The notes under the pieces are model-generated. The model was given only the letters and a program-made list of their open reading frames with translations, was not told the DNA's origin and did not search any database. A stretch of 64,000 nt of DNA from Antedon mediterranea (Eukaryota > Echinodermata > Crinoidea > Comatulida > Antedonidae), in contig NC_092673.1 in NCBI RefSeq assembly GCF_964355755.1, positions 10,113,001-10,177,000 on the forward strand, written 5' to 3'. The position numbers were made by a program, and so were the translations under genes. Positions within the stretch are counted from its first letter, which is position 1, and each line of letters starts with the position of its first letter. This document shows positions 32,160 through 44,268 of this stretch, piece by piece.

Positions 32160-33405
32160 GAAAGTGTAAACATTGTGTTTTATGAATAATTGAATCATGC
32201 TGGTTATAAAATCCTATGTTGTCAAATTTCTAAAATTCATCTTTGACCTCTGACCTCAATTTGAATGTTTTGACCCATTGAAAACAAAATGGTCATATCT
32301 TTGCAACGCTTATTTTAAATGAAATAATTTTAGTGTCAAATTATTTGGGAGATGCATATTAATATTCGTTCTAATGGAAAAGTTTGTCCAAAAATGGCCG
32401 GAAGTATGATTTTTGGCATTTTTTACCTTTGACCTACATATCATATAACTACGTAACTAATAGTTGGACAAACTTTAAATAGAGCTCAAATTAATCTGAA
32501 GGTATATGTTTCTATTCAGTCTAATAAGAACTTTTTCGAGAAAATGACCCAAAATCTTCTTATTGACCTTTGACCTGTACAGGTAGTACACATTCCTACA
32601 GTCTTAAAAACTATTGGCCGTAAAAGGTTTTTTTTGGTGAAATTGTTGTATAATAACAACATTTTATAGAAATGTAAAAGAATTTTATTTATGATCACTA
32701 ACTTTGTAATTTATTAACATCACTAGCATTTGTTATTAGCCCTCAATCAAACATGGTGCATGCTAAAAAAGATTTTGATTTTGTGCTAAAAATCCATCTT
32801 TTTGGTCCAGTACAAACAATCTTGTACAGCCATTCTTACACAAACAACATATTTTATTGGAAAGATAATCATAATATCTATCCAATAAAATATGAATTTT
32901 GTGTATTAATATCTGCTAGATAGCTTTTACTAAACCAAAAAGATGGACTTTTAGCTCAAAATTAAAAAAATTTTTTGTTGTGTGTATCATGTAATAACCT
33001 CAACAAAAATATCAAGCTATCGGAATATTTTTCTCAATTTTTTCAGAAACTGACCTAGTACGTTATAAAAGAGGTATGTAAATTACAGGTTACTGTAAAA
33101 AGTCTTTAAAACAAAGTTATAACCTGTTAAGTTCAGGAAAACACATAAAAATGTGGTATTTTTTGGGAAAAAATGAAGATTGAGGGCGCTGTTCACACAA
33201 GTAAAAATACACTTTTTTGCCTGTATCTAATTAAGTTTTAGCCATAATAATTTGAAAATAGTCTTATTTGATAGACAATTACATTTTCTTTATATAAAAA
33301 AAAAATACACATAATTCTGATAAATTCATGTGAAGTGCTTAAAATCAGCAAATATAACACATTTTAATATTATAACAAATGCTAGTGATGTTAATAAATT
33401 ACACA
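32160..33405. mobile_element. Rearranged copy related to element 1
   Basis: 32160-32735 runs parallel to about 391-955 of element 1. Then 33405 back to about 33060 matches about 940-1275 of element 1 in reverse orientation. The block AATTTATTAACATCACTAGC is present in opposite orientations at both edges of the inverted segment (about 32709 and 33395). The element's TIRs are absent. Confidence 0.75.
32796..32965. repeat. ~170-bp palindromic insert
   Basis: GCTAAAAATCCATCTTTTTGGT at the left reappears inverted at the right (ACCAAAAAGATGGACTTTTAGC), and a second inverted pair CATATTTTATTGGA / TCCAATAAAATATG lies inside. It has the shape of a very small MITE or foldback element inside the inverted segment. 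Confidence 0.7.
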
Positions 33406-33527
33406 AACCAACAGTGGTGTTGGTAGATAATGCACGCAACCGTAACCACGCCCTCAAGAGGGAGCCATCCAACGTAGTAGCGTCATCATTTCATGAGTAC
33501 ACTTGTCAGTGGGGACGGCGGGAGGGC

Positions 33528-33613
33528 GTTTATCCAGGTAAGCAGCACTCATAGACTACCAACAGCACTGTTGGTTTGTGTAGTCTATTTCGTGCCTGCT
33601 TACCTGGATAAAC
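33528..33613. repeat. Nested hairpin in the DIRS 3' region
   Basis: The 17-bp arms GTTTATCCAGGTAAGCA (33528-33544) and its complement (33597-33613) enclose a second stem TAGACTAC/GTAGTCTA (33552-33559, 33580-33587) and a third, CCAACAG/TGTTGG. The structure could serve as a terminal or internal complementary region signal of the DIRS element. Confidence 0.75.
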
Positions 33614-33686
33614 CGACAATATAGCCAGTGTAGCACCGGACTAAACCTAGTCGGCGGCGGGCGACAAGTAAGTGAAGAATACGTAC

Positions 33687-34923
33687 CTAAAGACGAGGCT
33701 TCAGAATTGAGGTCGCCACTGGTGCCTGGTTAGCGGATACATCCGATAGATACAACGAAGTGAACGTTGATTGCGTCCGCCACCAAGCCGCCTTCAGAAT
33801 GTCAGGGAGAGGGACTCCCGTGAACAACGCCAAAGATGTGGCGACGCCACGCACCTGGTGCATATGCGCAGGAGGAGGAGTGTCCGAGGATTCGTATCCA
33901 GCGCGAATTGCTGCAACAATCCAATTTGCGATCGTTGATTTCGCTGCCGGACGGAATGGGGACACTGAAGCGATAAACAGGTGTGAAACACCATCTCGCA
34001 AAGCTCTGGTTCTGTTGATGTAGATCTTAATCGCTCTAACAGGACACCAGTGCAGAACCTGTCTTCCTCAACCCCTGAAATCGAGGAAATGGTGGGGACG
34101 CAAACGGCGGGCGGCGAGAAATTCAACGTCTGCGTCTCTTAGCTAGGAAGTCCTTCCTAAAAACTAGCCGAACGCCACCACGCTCAAACCTGATATGGCC
34201 TGGTTCTAAGGAGAGAGCGTGCAATTCGCCTCGGCGTTTGCATGACGCCACCGCCAGCAAGAACGCCGTCTTAAGCGAAAGGTTGTACAGAGAGGCCTTA
34301 TGTAAAGGCTCAATAATGGTGGACGTGTGAGAGCGGCTAGGACGACGTTGATGTCCAAGCGGGGAACCAAGGCCTTTGAAGGAGGCCGTTCTCTAAACAT
34401 TTCACGCAGCAAACTTGAAATTGTGGTGGATGTTGAGACGCTCGAACCGTCTGCAAAAGTCGGTGAGATTGCACCTATGGCAGACCAATAGACGGATATG
34501 GTGCGGACCTGTAAACCTGACTCAAACAGGTAATGCAGGAAAGCGCATACCTGCCCCAATATCAGTCTTGGGGTGTACCGGCTGGCGCTTGCACCAGTTA
34601 AAATAATGCTTCAGACGGCTATTATAGACGGTGAGTGTTGATTCCCGGCGGGATTTCGCCGCGAGGGCGGCCGGGCCATCTGGTATGCCCGAGTCTCTGA
34701 GCTGATCCCTGACAATGGCCATGCAGTCAGGTGCAGGGATCGGAGGTTCGAGGCGGAGAACCTGGCTCGGCCCTGAGTCAGCAAGTCCTCGCGTACCGGA
34801 AGATGGAGGGGCTGATCGTAGAGCAGACTGTTGATCAGCGGAAACCACGGCTGGCGTGGCCAAAAAGGCGCGATCAACAGGACTCGGCAATGATGGCGCT
34901 GAATGTGCGTCAGGCACATTCAT
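33687..34923 (-). pseudogene. DIRS tyrosine recombinase, frameshifted
   Basis: Segments in three frames form one protein. 34923-34522 gives the linker and the core-binding start (KSRRESTLTVYNSRLKHYF). 34559-34300 gives HYLFESGLQVRTISVYWSAI and EMFRERPPSKALVPR. 34300-34206 reads LSLKTAFLLAVASCKRRGEL in another frame. 34001-33687 gives the catalytic end with HMHQVRGVATSLALFTGVPL, PDILKAAWWRTQSTFTSLYL. The histidine-arginine box and the tyrosine of TSLYL are the expected strand-exchange residues. DIRS recombinases integrate circular cDNA without target duplication. At least three frame changes make it inactive. Confidence 0.85.
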
Positions 34924-34927
34924 TTAG

Positions 34928-37028
34928 ACTAGAAAAAAAGTAGTGAGCCCTCTAGCGGTCATTTGTGATTTCTGAGATTCATCGAAGCGCGACAACATCA
35001 CCCGGAAATGATGTGAATTTAAAATTTTAATAGGGGTTAAACTCTTTTAACCAATTGAAAGCCTTAAATTATAGTTCCTTATGAATAATTCATGAGAATA
35101 ATTAAAGCAAGGGTTGAAGAAGCATGTGACTTGGTTTTTGGAACAGGATAGCAGTTATGATCGTGTCAGGTAATCATTGAATTTGCTCTTCTTTTTGTTA
35201 GATTTTATACGGTTTTTATCAATAATAATATTGTACATTTTTACGAGACCATAAAAAAATTCCTCAATTTTTGAGTAAACGAGTGAATAAAAAGTTACTA
35301 TGTAATGTAAATATTCGTTTGACAAAAAATGGGCATGTTGATATTTTCAGGTGGTTATTAAATGGCGATTGAAATAGGTAAACAAATCACATGTATAACG
35401 GTGGTTTGTGCGAAGCTGGGCCTAGCCTTGATGGTCCAACTCGTACTGCGTGTTAATCAATGCGTATAAGATACACATGTAGTCATGACATGTAGTTTAT
35501 TTATTAATATTAGGCCCCATTCTCATTTATTTTAATTAATGTACTGAATGTACCACACTTTACAACTCTATATAAATTAGATTTTGTACTTGTATTAAAT
35601 TCAAACGTTTTATGGGATTTAAAACATTAAGCTAGGCCTTGTAGTAGGCCTAGGACCACATGCTAGGTTTTTCAGCCTAATTTATCATGCAGTATACCTC
35701 TAGCCCATCTTTCAAATACATATTTAAATTAACATACTTTTTATATTTCTATATTTTGTATAGGATCTGACTCCAGAAAACATTTGCATCACTTGAAAGC
35801 GGCTATTTATGGACAGCATGTTGACATTCAAAAAAATTTGACCAGCTCTTATTAATTAAATGTCTTTTAAATTAAAGGTTTTCAATATAATGAAATGTAC
35901 GGTGACAGAAATTTAAATGATTCTCATAATTGAGGTTTCTCATAGATTTAATATTGAAGGTAAATAAATAAAGCTGTTTGTTATTCTTGCCTTTAGAAAT
36001 AAACATGTTGTTAGTACTATATTATTAGGCCTAGGCCATTATACAAATTAAAACTAAAAAATACAGTAATCATATTTAAGGCCTACACACAGTACCTTAC
36101 TTGATTTGATTTTTTTCAAATATTTAATTGATGAAATAAATGAGTTTGACTTTTCAATTAGTTGCCATTTTATTAGTTTCTGTGTGTTTTTATTTATATT
36201 CTTAAAACAATTGTATACAACAACTTTAAAGTATTGCGCAGAAGTGATCACATTATAGTAGGCCTATTTGTTGTATGTTATTGTCGCTTAAAATTATGCA
36301 GTTAAAGTATTTGATTTTAGGGTGACAGAAACGGTTAGGCAAGAAAAGAAATAAATTTGGGAATTTTGTTATGCGGTAAAAACAATTAAACATAATTTAC
36401 CCCTAATGCATGTAAATGTAGAAAACATTTGCTTATGTTAGCGCGACCGAAACTCGCTACTGGGAATAGAGCCTGCAAAAGCGACGCGTACACACCTACT
36501 CGGGCACCGGTGGAGCGCGATCGATAGTAAATATACCCGATTTCAAATGATCATAAAATTCTTTTAAAAAATATCAACATTTTGATTTTTTGAGGATTAA
36601 AAGTAAAGATATTGAAATTTAACATAATATTTACAAATATGTATTTAAAAATTCGGAAACAATTTTAGCGTGATATTAAAACAAACTTTTTAGAGTTCCG
36701 CGATTTTCTACGCAGGATTTGTTTGTTTTCATTGTTAATGGGCGAATGTTACCTAAACTAGAATCGTTATAAATCTTTTAAATTTGTATTATAAGTAATT
36801 TCTTTAGTATTCTTAGTAACATCGAATGTCTCTAATTAACTAGCAGTTATTTATACTAACTATTGTTCAATAATAAGCGTGTATGAAGTGAAAATCTATA
36901 GTAATAATGTTCTTAGTCAGTTCGTCTCGCTCGCGTGAAGTCTTCGGGTTTCTCAATACAATTCTCAGCGGTAAAGATAGGCTCGCGCTAATGTTTAAAT
37001 CAAAAGCGCTCTCAAAACACTTTTTGTC
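34928..37028. mobile_element. ~2.1 kb DNA insert within the DIRS element
   Basis: It separates the RT/RNase H end from the recombinase start, which are contiguous in DIRS elements. The ends are imperfect inverted repeats: AGAAAAAAAGTAGTGAGCCC at left and, read inward from the right, GACAAAAAGTGTTTTGAGAG. The interior is AT-rich with no coding relic that I recognise. Target duplication not resolved. Confidence 0.55.
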
Positions 37029-38620
37029 CAAAATTCGCAATATGACGTGAGTGTGCAGGACGATCGGAATGATCGAAATCGGCGGGAATGCATACGCCCA
37101 TAGACCGTTCCACGGAATGGACAGCGCATCCACCACCCACGCCTGAGCATCCCTGACGCGACTGCAATACGTCGGGAGCTACGTGTTGACTGACGACGCA
37201 AACAGGTCTACAAGGGGCCGCCCGAAGTGGTCGAATATTTGGGCGGCAACAGTTGGCAGAAGGCGCCATTCCGTCGGACGCAGTCCCGGTCGGGACAGAC
37301 TGTCCGCAACAACATTCAGTCGGCCTGCTATGTGGGCCGCTGTCAAAGTGATGTTGTGGCTGATGCACCACATCAGTAGAGACCACGTGTGGCAACACAG
37401 CGTTGGGGACCTTGTGCCTCCTTGCCGATTGATATAAGCCACGACCGTGGTGTTGTCGGAATGTACCAGAACGTGCTGGTTCGCCAGGCGGGGCAGGAGT
37501 GCTTTCAGAGTGCGCTCGACTGCCCACAACTCTAGAAGGTTGATGTGGGCGCACGTCTCTACGGGCGACCACACGCCGCCCCAGCCTATCTCGGAAGCAT
37601 CCGTATCTATACGGATGTCCGGAATGGACCTTTGAATAGGTCTGCCCACAGTCAACCTGCCCTCTGCGAGCCACCAGTCGAGATGCGTTCGGATGAACGC
37701 ATTCGACAAGACCACTTTCTGCAGAGAGTCTGAATTTGGACGGAACAAGGCCAGCAGATGCAGTTGTAGAGGCTGCATTCTGAGCCGGCAAAACGGAACC
37801 AAGGCAACGAAACTGGCCAGGTACCCAAGGGTCTGTAGCCAGTCGTAAGCCGTTGGCGCAGGACAAGTGACTAGGTACTGCATTGTTGATAGTCGTGCTT
37901 TTTGTACTCTCCCCTGTGAGGGGCGAATCAAGCCCGTCACAAGATCGATTTCTGCACCGAGGTAAACCGGAGTCTGTGTCGGCAGAAGGCACGACTTCTC
38001 TCGGTTTATGATAAATCCTGCCTGTTCCGTTAAGAGGAGGACCTGTGCAAGATGGTTTTGTAGCAGGTCCCGAGACTGGGCCACGATCAACCAATCGTCC
38101 AGGTACATGAAGATGCGTATGCCGTTCTGATGGAAGAACGCCGCAAGCGTCCTGACTAGACGTGTGAACACACGTGGGGCTGTGGACAGCCCGAACGGCA
38201 ACGCGATGAATTGGTAAACATGATCGTGAATCCGGAAGCGCAACCAACGTTGGTCCTGCTCCGCAATAGGCACATGAAAGTCGCCTCGTCGCCTCGCTGC
38301 AACCCCAGCAGGATGGATGGTATTGTCTCCATTCTGAACCTGCGGGGACGGATGAACCGTTTGTTCAGACTCCGAAGATTTAATATGGGTCGCGTCGCCA
38401 ATCGCCGGACTTCTTCTCGGCGAGAAACACGGTGGACTCGTGTCCCGGGGACGCATAGAGTTCGTTTACCGGCACCACAGCTCCTTTGCGGAGAAGTGCA
38501 GAAAGGCCCTCCATGAGCGCCTGTTTCTTTACGGGTTCGGATGGAACCCTTGTTGGTCGAGGACCGCCGCACAGCGGCGGACTCGTGAACTCTATGGCGT
38601 ACCCGTGCGTCACGGTAGAG
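36990..38620 (-). pseudogene. DIRS reverse transcriptase and RNase H, with frameshifts and an in-frame TAG
   Basis: 38613-38380 opens with PVKKQALMEGLSALLRKGAV and SPGHESTVFLAEKKSG. After frame changes, 38330-37182 gives VPIAEQDQRWLRFRIHDH, IALPFGLSTAPRVFTRLV, the catalytic FMYLDDWLIV, then RNase H signatures DTDASEIGWGGVW, NLLELWAVE, VHSDNTTVVAYINRQGG and HIAGRLNVVADSLSRP. A TAG at 37179-37181 interrupts DLFASSVNT; the frame then continues through DAQAWVVDALSIPWNGLWAY and AFPPISIIPIVL until the 2.1 kb insert. These RT and RNase H signatures are those of the DIRS/Ngaro order. Confidence 0.85.
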
Positions 38621-39048
38621 AGAACCCATTTGTCTGTAGTAAGGGTCTCCCAAACCCGCGCATACCGTAGTAGGCGACCCCCACCTCCCCGTCCTTCGCC
38701 GTGAGGACGGGCGCCCCGAGGGCGTCACCGGCGCCTCGCATTACCCGAGGCGAGGGCGCTTCTTCTTCCACCACCACGGTGGGGATTGTTATTCTGTGGG
38801 TAGGAGGTCGAAGCCTGAAAGGCAGGCTGAGCCGGTGTAGGGGGAGGGGGAACGGGTGCGAGTGCACGTGTACGCGGCGGTACCGCGGGGAGAGGAGGAG
38901 GCGGTCGTGTCGACCTTGATCTAGAGCGTTGTCGACTCGCCTGACGTTTAGCTGGAAACTTAGCTCGAGTCTCGCGACGAGCTTCCCTCTCACGCGCCCA
39001 ATTGTCTTCTCTATGTGAGAATGACCCGAAGAATAGATCACGGGCGAC
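38620..39048 (-). pseudogene. DIRS Gag C-terminal, basic and proline-rich region
   Basis: In one frame it reads FFGSFSHREDNWAREREARR, AKRQASRQRSRS and RTRALAPVPPPPTPAQPAFQ, then merges toward the RT start. Low-complexity Arg/Ser and Pro runs are usual at the Gag C-terminus. It continues the Gag frame of 44.2-45.4 kb across the 5.2 kb insert. Confidence 0.55.
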
Positions 39049-39924
39049 ACAGCTGTTTCAACCAATGTAAAATAAATAGAAAAAGTCAAGCGCCCTCAAT
39101 ATTGTCAGACGGCGATATGTGCCTGAGCGTGACGCCGCGCGAGTGGTTGAATCTCGTTCAACTTTCGCGACATTTGCAACTTTTATAACTACACTTTAAA
39201 TTATTTTAATCAATTTCGTCATAAATATTATAAAACCATTTTTATACTATTTGTTAGAAAATAAGTTTTTTAATTACCGATTTTTTGGAAATAATAAGTA
39301 ATTAAGCATAACACCAAGTTTACGAAATTATTTACACCCGGAAGTTTTAAAAATTAACATCGATCGGCCTAGCAAATGTAAACAATGGAAAGTTTGAAAA
39401 AATGCTTGTCAAATTGTAAACTTTTTGTTTTTATTCGTAATTTTCATAAATACTTGGAAAATCTAGGTAAAAGTTTGATTATATATGCTTACATGAGACA
39501 TTGAATTGTTAGGAGGTGACGGTGAAAATCTCAAGAAATTTTCATTGAAAAACTCGACTGTTTTGTTAAATGCGAAACAGCGTATTTGGCGAGAGGTCGA
39601 TGAACGCGTCTGATAACCGCTCGCTAGGCTGTACGCAACTAGGCCTAGGTTGTAGCTAGGCCTAGTTGGTACCTATAAGTAGTGTAATCATGCTATACAT
39701 CATTTTAATTTACAATAGATTAAATAATAAGCTTAATTATTATCATTGTATTTATTTCAACTGAATATAATTCATCATAAATGTAAAAATTTAGTAAAAC
39801 TACTAACTACCAGGCCTAGGCTAGGCCCTTAAAATTAAAGCCTATACAAAAATACTCAAACTACTGTATGATAAATATAATATAAAATTAAAGGTTGGTA
39901 AAATTAACATTTCTTTTCATTTTT

Positions 39925-40823
39925 GTAGGCAACACAGTTTCACGAAAAGGCTTTATATCTACTTGCTTTTGTTGTGGAACAAAATTTAAAGAAAAAGATA
40001 AAAAATACAATTTTTAAAATATGAAAAGCCGTCACAAATTTGCACTAAATCTAATAAATGTAAAATCACAACCTATATACATTTGTACAACCTGCCATTC
40101 ACGAATTTGCAATGGATACTGTATACTACCACGCTAACATTTAAATTAACAGGGCATGGAACAAATTGCGTGGCATGCTACACCAACAACTTACAACAAC
40201 TATGACCTGGGCAAAAACTACATTCACAAGTGAAAGAACACACTGGCGTTTAAGGGAACAGTTTTTTTATTTGGTACAGCTGCTCCATAATCTGCTTTTC
40301 TTCCTTATATCTTCACTCTTTTTGAAAGTTTATACTAACAAATTTATTTAAATGAACATACCTCATAATCAAATAACTGTTTTCTCATCCTAATTTATAT
40401 ACATAGTTTAAAAACTGCCAATTTTCAATTAAGATTACATCATACATTGTACATTTCTATTCAACAAAATTGTCAGAACTTTCTATTATTTAAATGTCTA
40501 AGATAGTCAGGTCTCGGGTCCATTCTACAGTCACCACAGATTGACTTTTTCATCACAAAATTTCTGAAATTATAAAATGTATTAATGTGTAAATTAAGTA
40601 TTTTTTTAATTACATAAAAAATATGATACAAGTATTTTTAGCAGAATACAGGCATATTGCACCAGGTGTAATACAGCCTAAGCTACATATGCTTGAGCAC
40701 CATGCTATTGCATTCATGAGAGAATGGAAGGTGGTCTCTGAACAAGGCGGGGAGCTAATACATGCCAAACTCAACCGTCACAAAACAGCAGTGTGGATTA
40801 GAGTCAAACTTAGACTCATCTGA
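39925..40823 (+). pseudogene. Transposase-like relic (CFCCG, LHMLEHH..SEQGGELIHA)
   Basis: Three plus-strand pieces in order: 39928-40130 with STCFCCGTKFKEKDKKYNF and ICTTCHSRICNG; 40155-40275 with WAKTTFTSERTHWRLREQF; 40623-40823 with FLAEYRHIAPGVIQPKLHML, EHHAIAFMREWKVVSEQGGE and LIHAKLN. The last motif (K-x-H-x-L-E-x-H ... S-E-Q-x-x-E-x-x-H-A-x-x-N) is familiar from repetitive marine-invertebrate proteins of transposon origin, with the Glu possibly catalytic. Superfamily not assigned. Confidence 0.45.
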
Positions 40824-41086
40824 CTTTCACATCTCCAATGATACAAAATGAAATAATAAAACCCAACAAATGCAAGAAAGCCAACAAAGAATGATTCATT
40901 AACATTAATGATCATAAAATATTGTACATTTTTAAATGTTAAAGAAATATTGCATTGTATTGATTTCCTATTAACAATGCCTAATGATAATGAACATGTA
41001 AAAGTAATACTATAGTATGTCTATATTTCAATTACTAACTAATTACTATTGATTGATAGTACTACTGCTGTACTGTACATGTGTTA

Positions 41087-43680
41087 GTGATTGATTGTTA
41101 AAGTTACAAATTCATAGCATGGTAAACACAATTTAAAATTTACTAGTTCTTGAACAGTAAAATAAACTTACCTATATAGATGGTAGGTATAGGTATTGGT
41201 CCAAATCTGTTTAAAATGTTTTAGCCATTTTGGGTTGCCGCTATACTATATTATTATGTACCTAAAAAATATTAATAGTAATAGTATAACATTATAATAA
41301 GAATTAATTAAAATTAACTTATTATATTTACTATGGTTGCATACATACTAATTTGAATATGCAGTGATGAGCAAAAACAAATGTTAAAATTCATTATTTA
41401 TAATAATTGTAATTATTACATACAGGGTAGGCATATATGCCTTATGTCATTGCATAGGGTATATATAACCAGGTATCCTCATAATAAACATTATTTGTAA
41501 TAAATTCTGTAAATATATTAAAAATAAAAATTAATAATAGCCTCTAGGCCTAATTAGGTAGCCTACTAATACCTAGCCTATTGCTCTAGGCTAGGCTAAA
41601 TAAGCTGGAAAGCTGCTTCTCTTAGGCTGCTAGTGCAAGAGAGCACAGGTCTAGCTAGTATATTAAAATAAAAATAGGGCCTAGCCTAGCCTAGCCTAGC
41701 CCAGCCAGTGGTAGTGATTGGTTGTTAATATTGAAAATTAATAGCATGGTAAACACAATTTAAAATTGACTAGTTCTTGAACAGTAAAATAAACTTACCT
41801 ATAATATAGATGGTAGGTATAGGTATTGGTCCAAATCTGTTTAAAATGATTTTTCCACTTCGGGTTGTCGCTATGTACCTAAAAAATAGTAAAACATTAC
41901 TATAAGAATTAATTAAAATTAGCTTATTAAATTTAATATGGTTGCATACATACTAATTTGAATATGCAGTGATGAGCAAAAACGAATGTTAACATTCATT
42001 ATTTATAATAATTGTAATTATTACATACAGGGTAGGCATATATGCCTTATGTCATTGCATAGGGTATATATAACCAGGTATTCTCATAATAAACATTATT
42101 TAAATAAAATACTGTAAATATATTAAAACTAAAATTAATAATAATTAAATAATAATATATAGGCGTATAGCCTAGACCTAATTAGGTAGTCTGCTTATAC
42201 CTAGCCTATTGCTCTAGGCTAGGCTAAATAAGCTGGAAAGCTGCTTCTCTGTAGGCTGCTAGTGTTAGAGATCACAGGTCTAGCTAGTATATTAAAATAA
42301 AAATAGGGCCTATAATATAGGCCTAGCCTACCCAGCCACTGGTAGTGATTGATTGTTAATATTGAAAATTAATAGCATGGTAAACACAATTTAAAATTTA
42401 CTAGTTCTTGAGCAGTAAAATAAACTTACCTACTGTATATAGATGGTAGGCTGCTAGGTATTGGTCCAAATCTGTTTAAAATGTTTTTGCCACTTCGGGT
42501 TGCCGCTATGTACCTACAAAATAGTAAAACATTATTATAAGAATTACTTAAAATTAGCTTATTAAATTTAATATGGTTGCATACATACTAATTTGAATAT
42601 GCAGTGATGAGCAAAAACGAATGTTAAAATTCATTATTTATAATAATTGTAATTATTACATACAGGGAAGGCATATATGCCTTATGTCATTGCATAGGGT
42701 ATATATAACCAGGTATTCTCATAAGAAACATTATTTAAATAAATACTGTAAATATATTAAATTAAAATTAATAATAATTAAATAATAATATATAGGCGTA
42801 GAGCCTAGACCTAATTAGGTAGTCTACTTATACCTAGCCTAATTGCTCTAGGCTAGGCTAAATAAGCTGGAAAGCTGCTTCTCTGTAGGCTGCTGCTAGT
42901 GATAGAGAGCACAGGTCTAGCTAGTATATTAACATAAAAATAGGGCCTATCATATAGGCCTAGCCTACCCAGCCAGAGGTAGTGATTGATTGTTAATATT
43001 GAAAATTAATAGCATGGTAAACACAATTTAATATTTGCTACTTCTTGAACAGCAAAATAATCTTACCTATATAGATGGTAGGTATGGTCCAAATCTGCTT
43101 AGCCACTTCAGGTTACTGCTCTATATATGTAGGCTACCTACAATAGTATAACATTAATAATTATTATAACAATTTTATAAAATTAACTTAACTTATTAAA
43201 TTTAATATGATTGCATACTAATTTGAATATGCAGTGATGAGCAAAACCGAATGTTAATATGATGCTTGTCATTATTTATATTGTAATTATTACATACAGA
43301 GGGTAGGCCTATAATATTCCCTATGTCATTGCATACATGGTATATATAATCCTCATAATATTAAATTTACAGTTTTTGTAATGAATACTGTAAATTTATT
43401 AAAACTAAAATTAATTATACTGATTAAATAATATTAAAAATATATAGGCCTAGGCCTAGGCGTAGATCCTGGGCCTAATTTTAATTAGGTAGCCTACTAA
43501 TACCTATTAGGCTAGTAGTAGGCTAGCCTACTCAAGGCCAGGCTAACTAAGCCGGAAAGCTGCTTCTCTGTAGTAGGCTGCTAGAGAGCACAGGTCTAGC
43601 TAGGGCCTAGGCCTAGTATTAAAATAAAAATAGGGCCTATAATATTGGTATATGCCTACCCTACCCAGCCAGGCCTAAAT
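41087..43680. repeat. Four tandem ~630-bp units
   Basis: Units start with GTGATTGATTGTTAA at 41087, 41714, 42345 and 42982 (periods 627, 631, 637). Each carries TAGCATGGTAAACACAATTT, a GATGGTAGGTA..TTGGTCCAAATCTG block, a GGGTATATATAACCAGGTAT block and an AGGCCTA-rich end. The second and third units are the most alike, the fourth the most diverged. Confidence 0.9.
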
Positions 43681-44268
43681 AATTAATATAATGTAACATT
43701 TCCAAACTCATTTGGGTCAGCTGTCACATGAAAGGCAGTGTTGCAACTAGAGTAGACACAAGCCTAAAATGCCTAAAAATGACACAATTTGAAACGGCCA
43801 TAGCTCAAAAATTCAACCATCACCTCTCGACCGTTACTATGTTATAACATTCACAGATAACTAAATTATCAGGCAGTACCAAAGAATTAGAGTGAAAATT
43901 ACATTTTTTAAAGATACGGACAAACAAACATGTACCAAATTTGGAAATGTCACTCACGTGCGTAAATTGGTATATGCTTGTATTTTATGGTCCACCCTTC
44001 CATTAATTTTCAGCGTTACATTCCTTGTAAAAAACAAAACGACAACGTGCTTGTTTCATCCAGGGACTCTTTAATGAATATTCATATTTTTAGCGACCCT
44101 TTATTTTTTTATCTCATTCTCATTGGCTGTTTAAAACATGTCTTTAAATGACGTTTGACTCCACTCTGCACACGTGGATTTGTAAGTAATTGTTTATGTA
44201 TGGTTACTCCAGCGATACGACTTGTAACGTTGAGGGCGCATGACTTAATTCGTATGTTTGAAACAGCG

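Larger units (their letters stand above)
39049..44268. mobile_element. ~5.2 kb DNA transposon inserted in DIRS Gag
   Basis: The inverted ends share GCTGTTTCAA and, about 25 bp further in, GTCAAGCGCCCTCAA against GTCATGCGCCCTCAA (left about 39094-39108, right about 44230-44245). Gag coding sequence lies on both sides. Inside are remnants of a zinc-bearing transposase-like protein and a four-copy array of ~630-bp units. The target duplication was not resolved. Confidence 0.65.

Noticed and set aside
33760-34943. Plus-strand open frames opposite the DIRS recombinase
   Set aside because: GC-rich antisense shadows of the minus-strand coding sequence; no domain pattern.
37012-38247. 411-codon minus-strand frame overlapping RT/RNase H
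   Set aside because: It is the +1 shadow of the RT/RNase H frame, Arg/Ser/Pro-rich with no motif, although longer than some true pieces.
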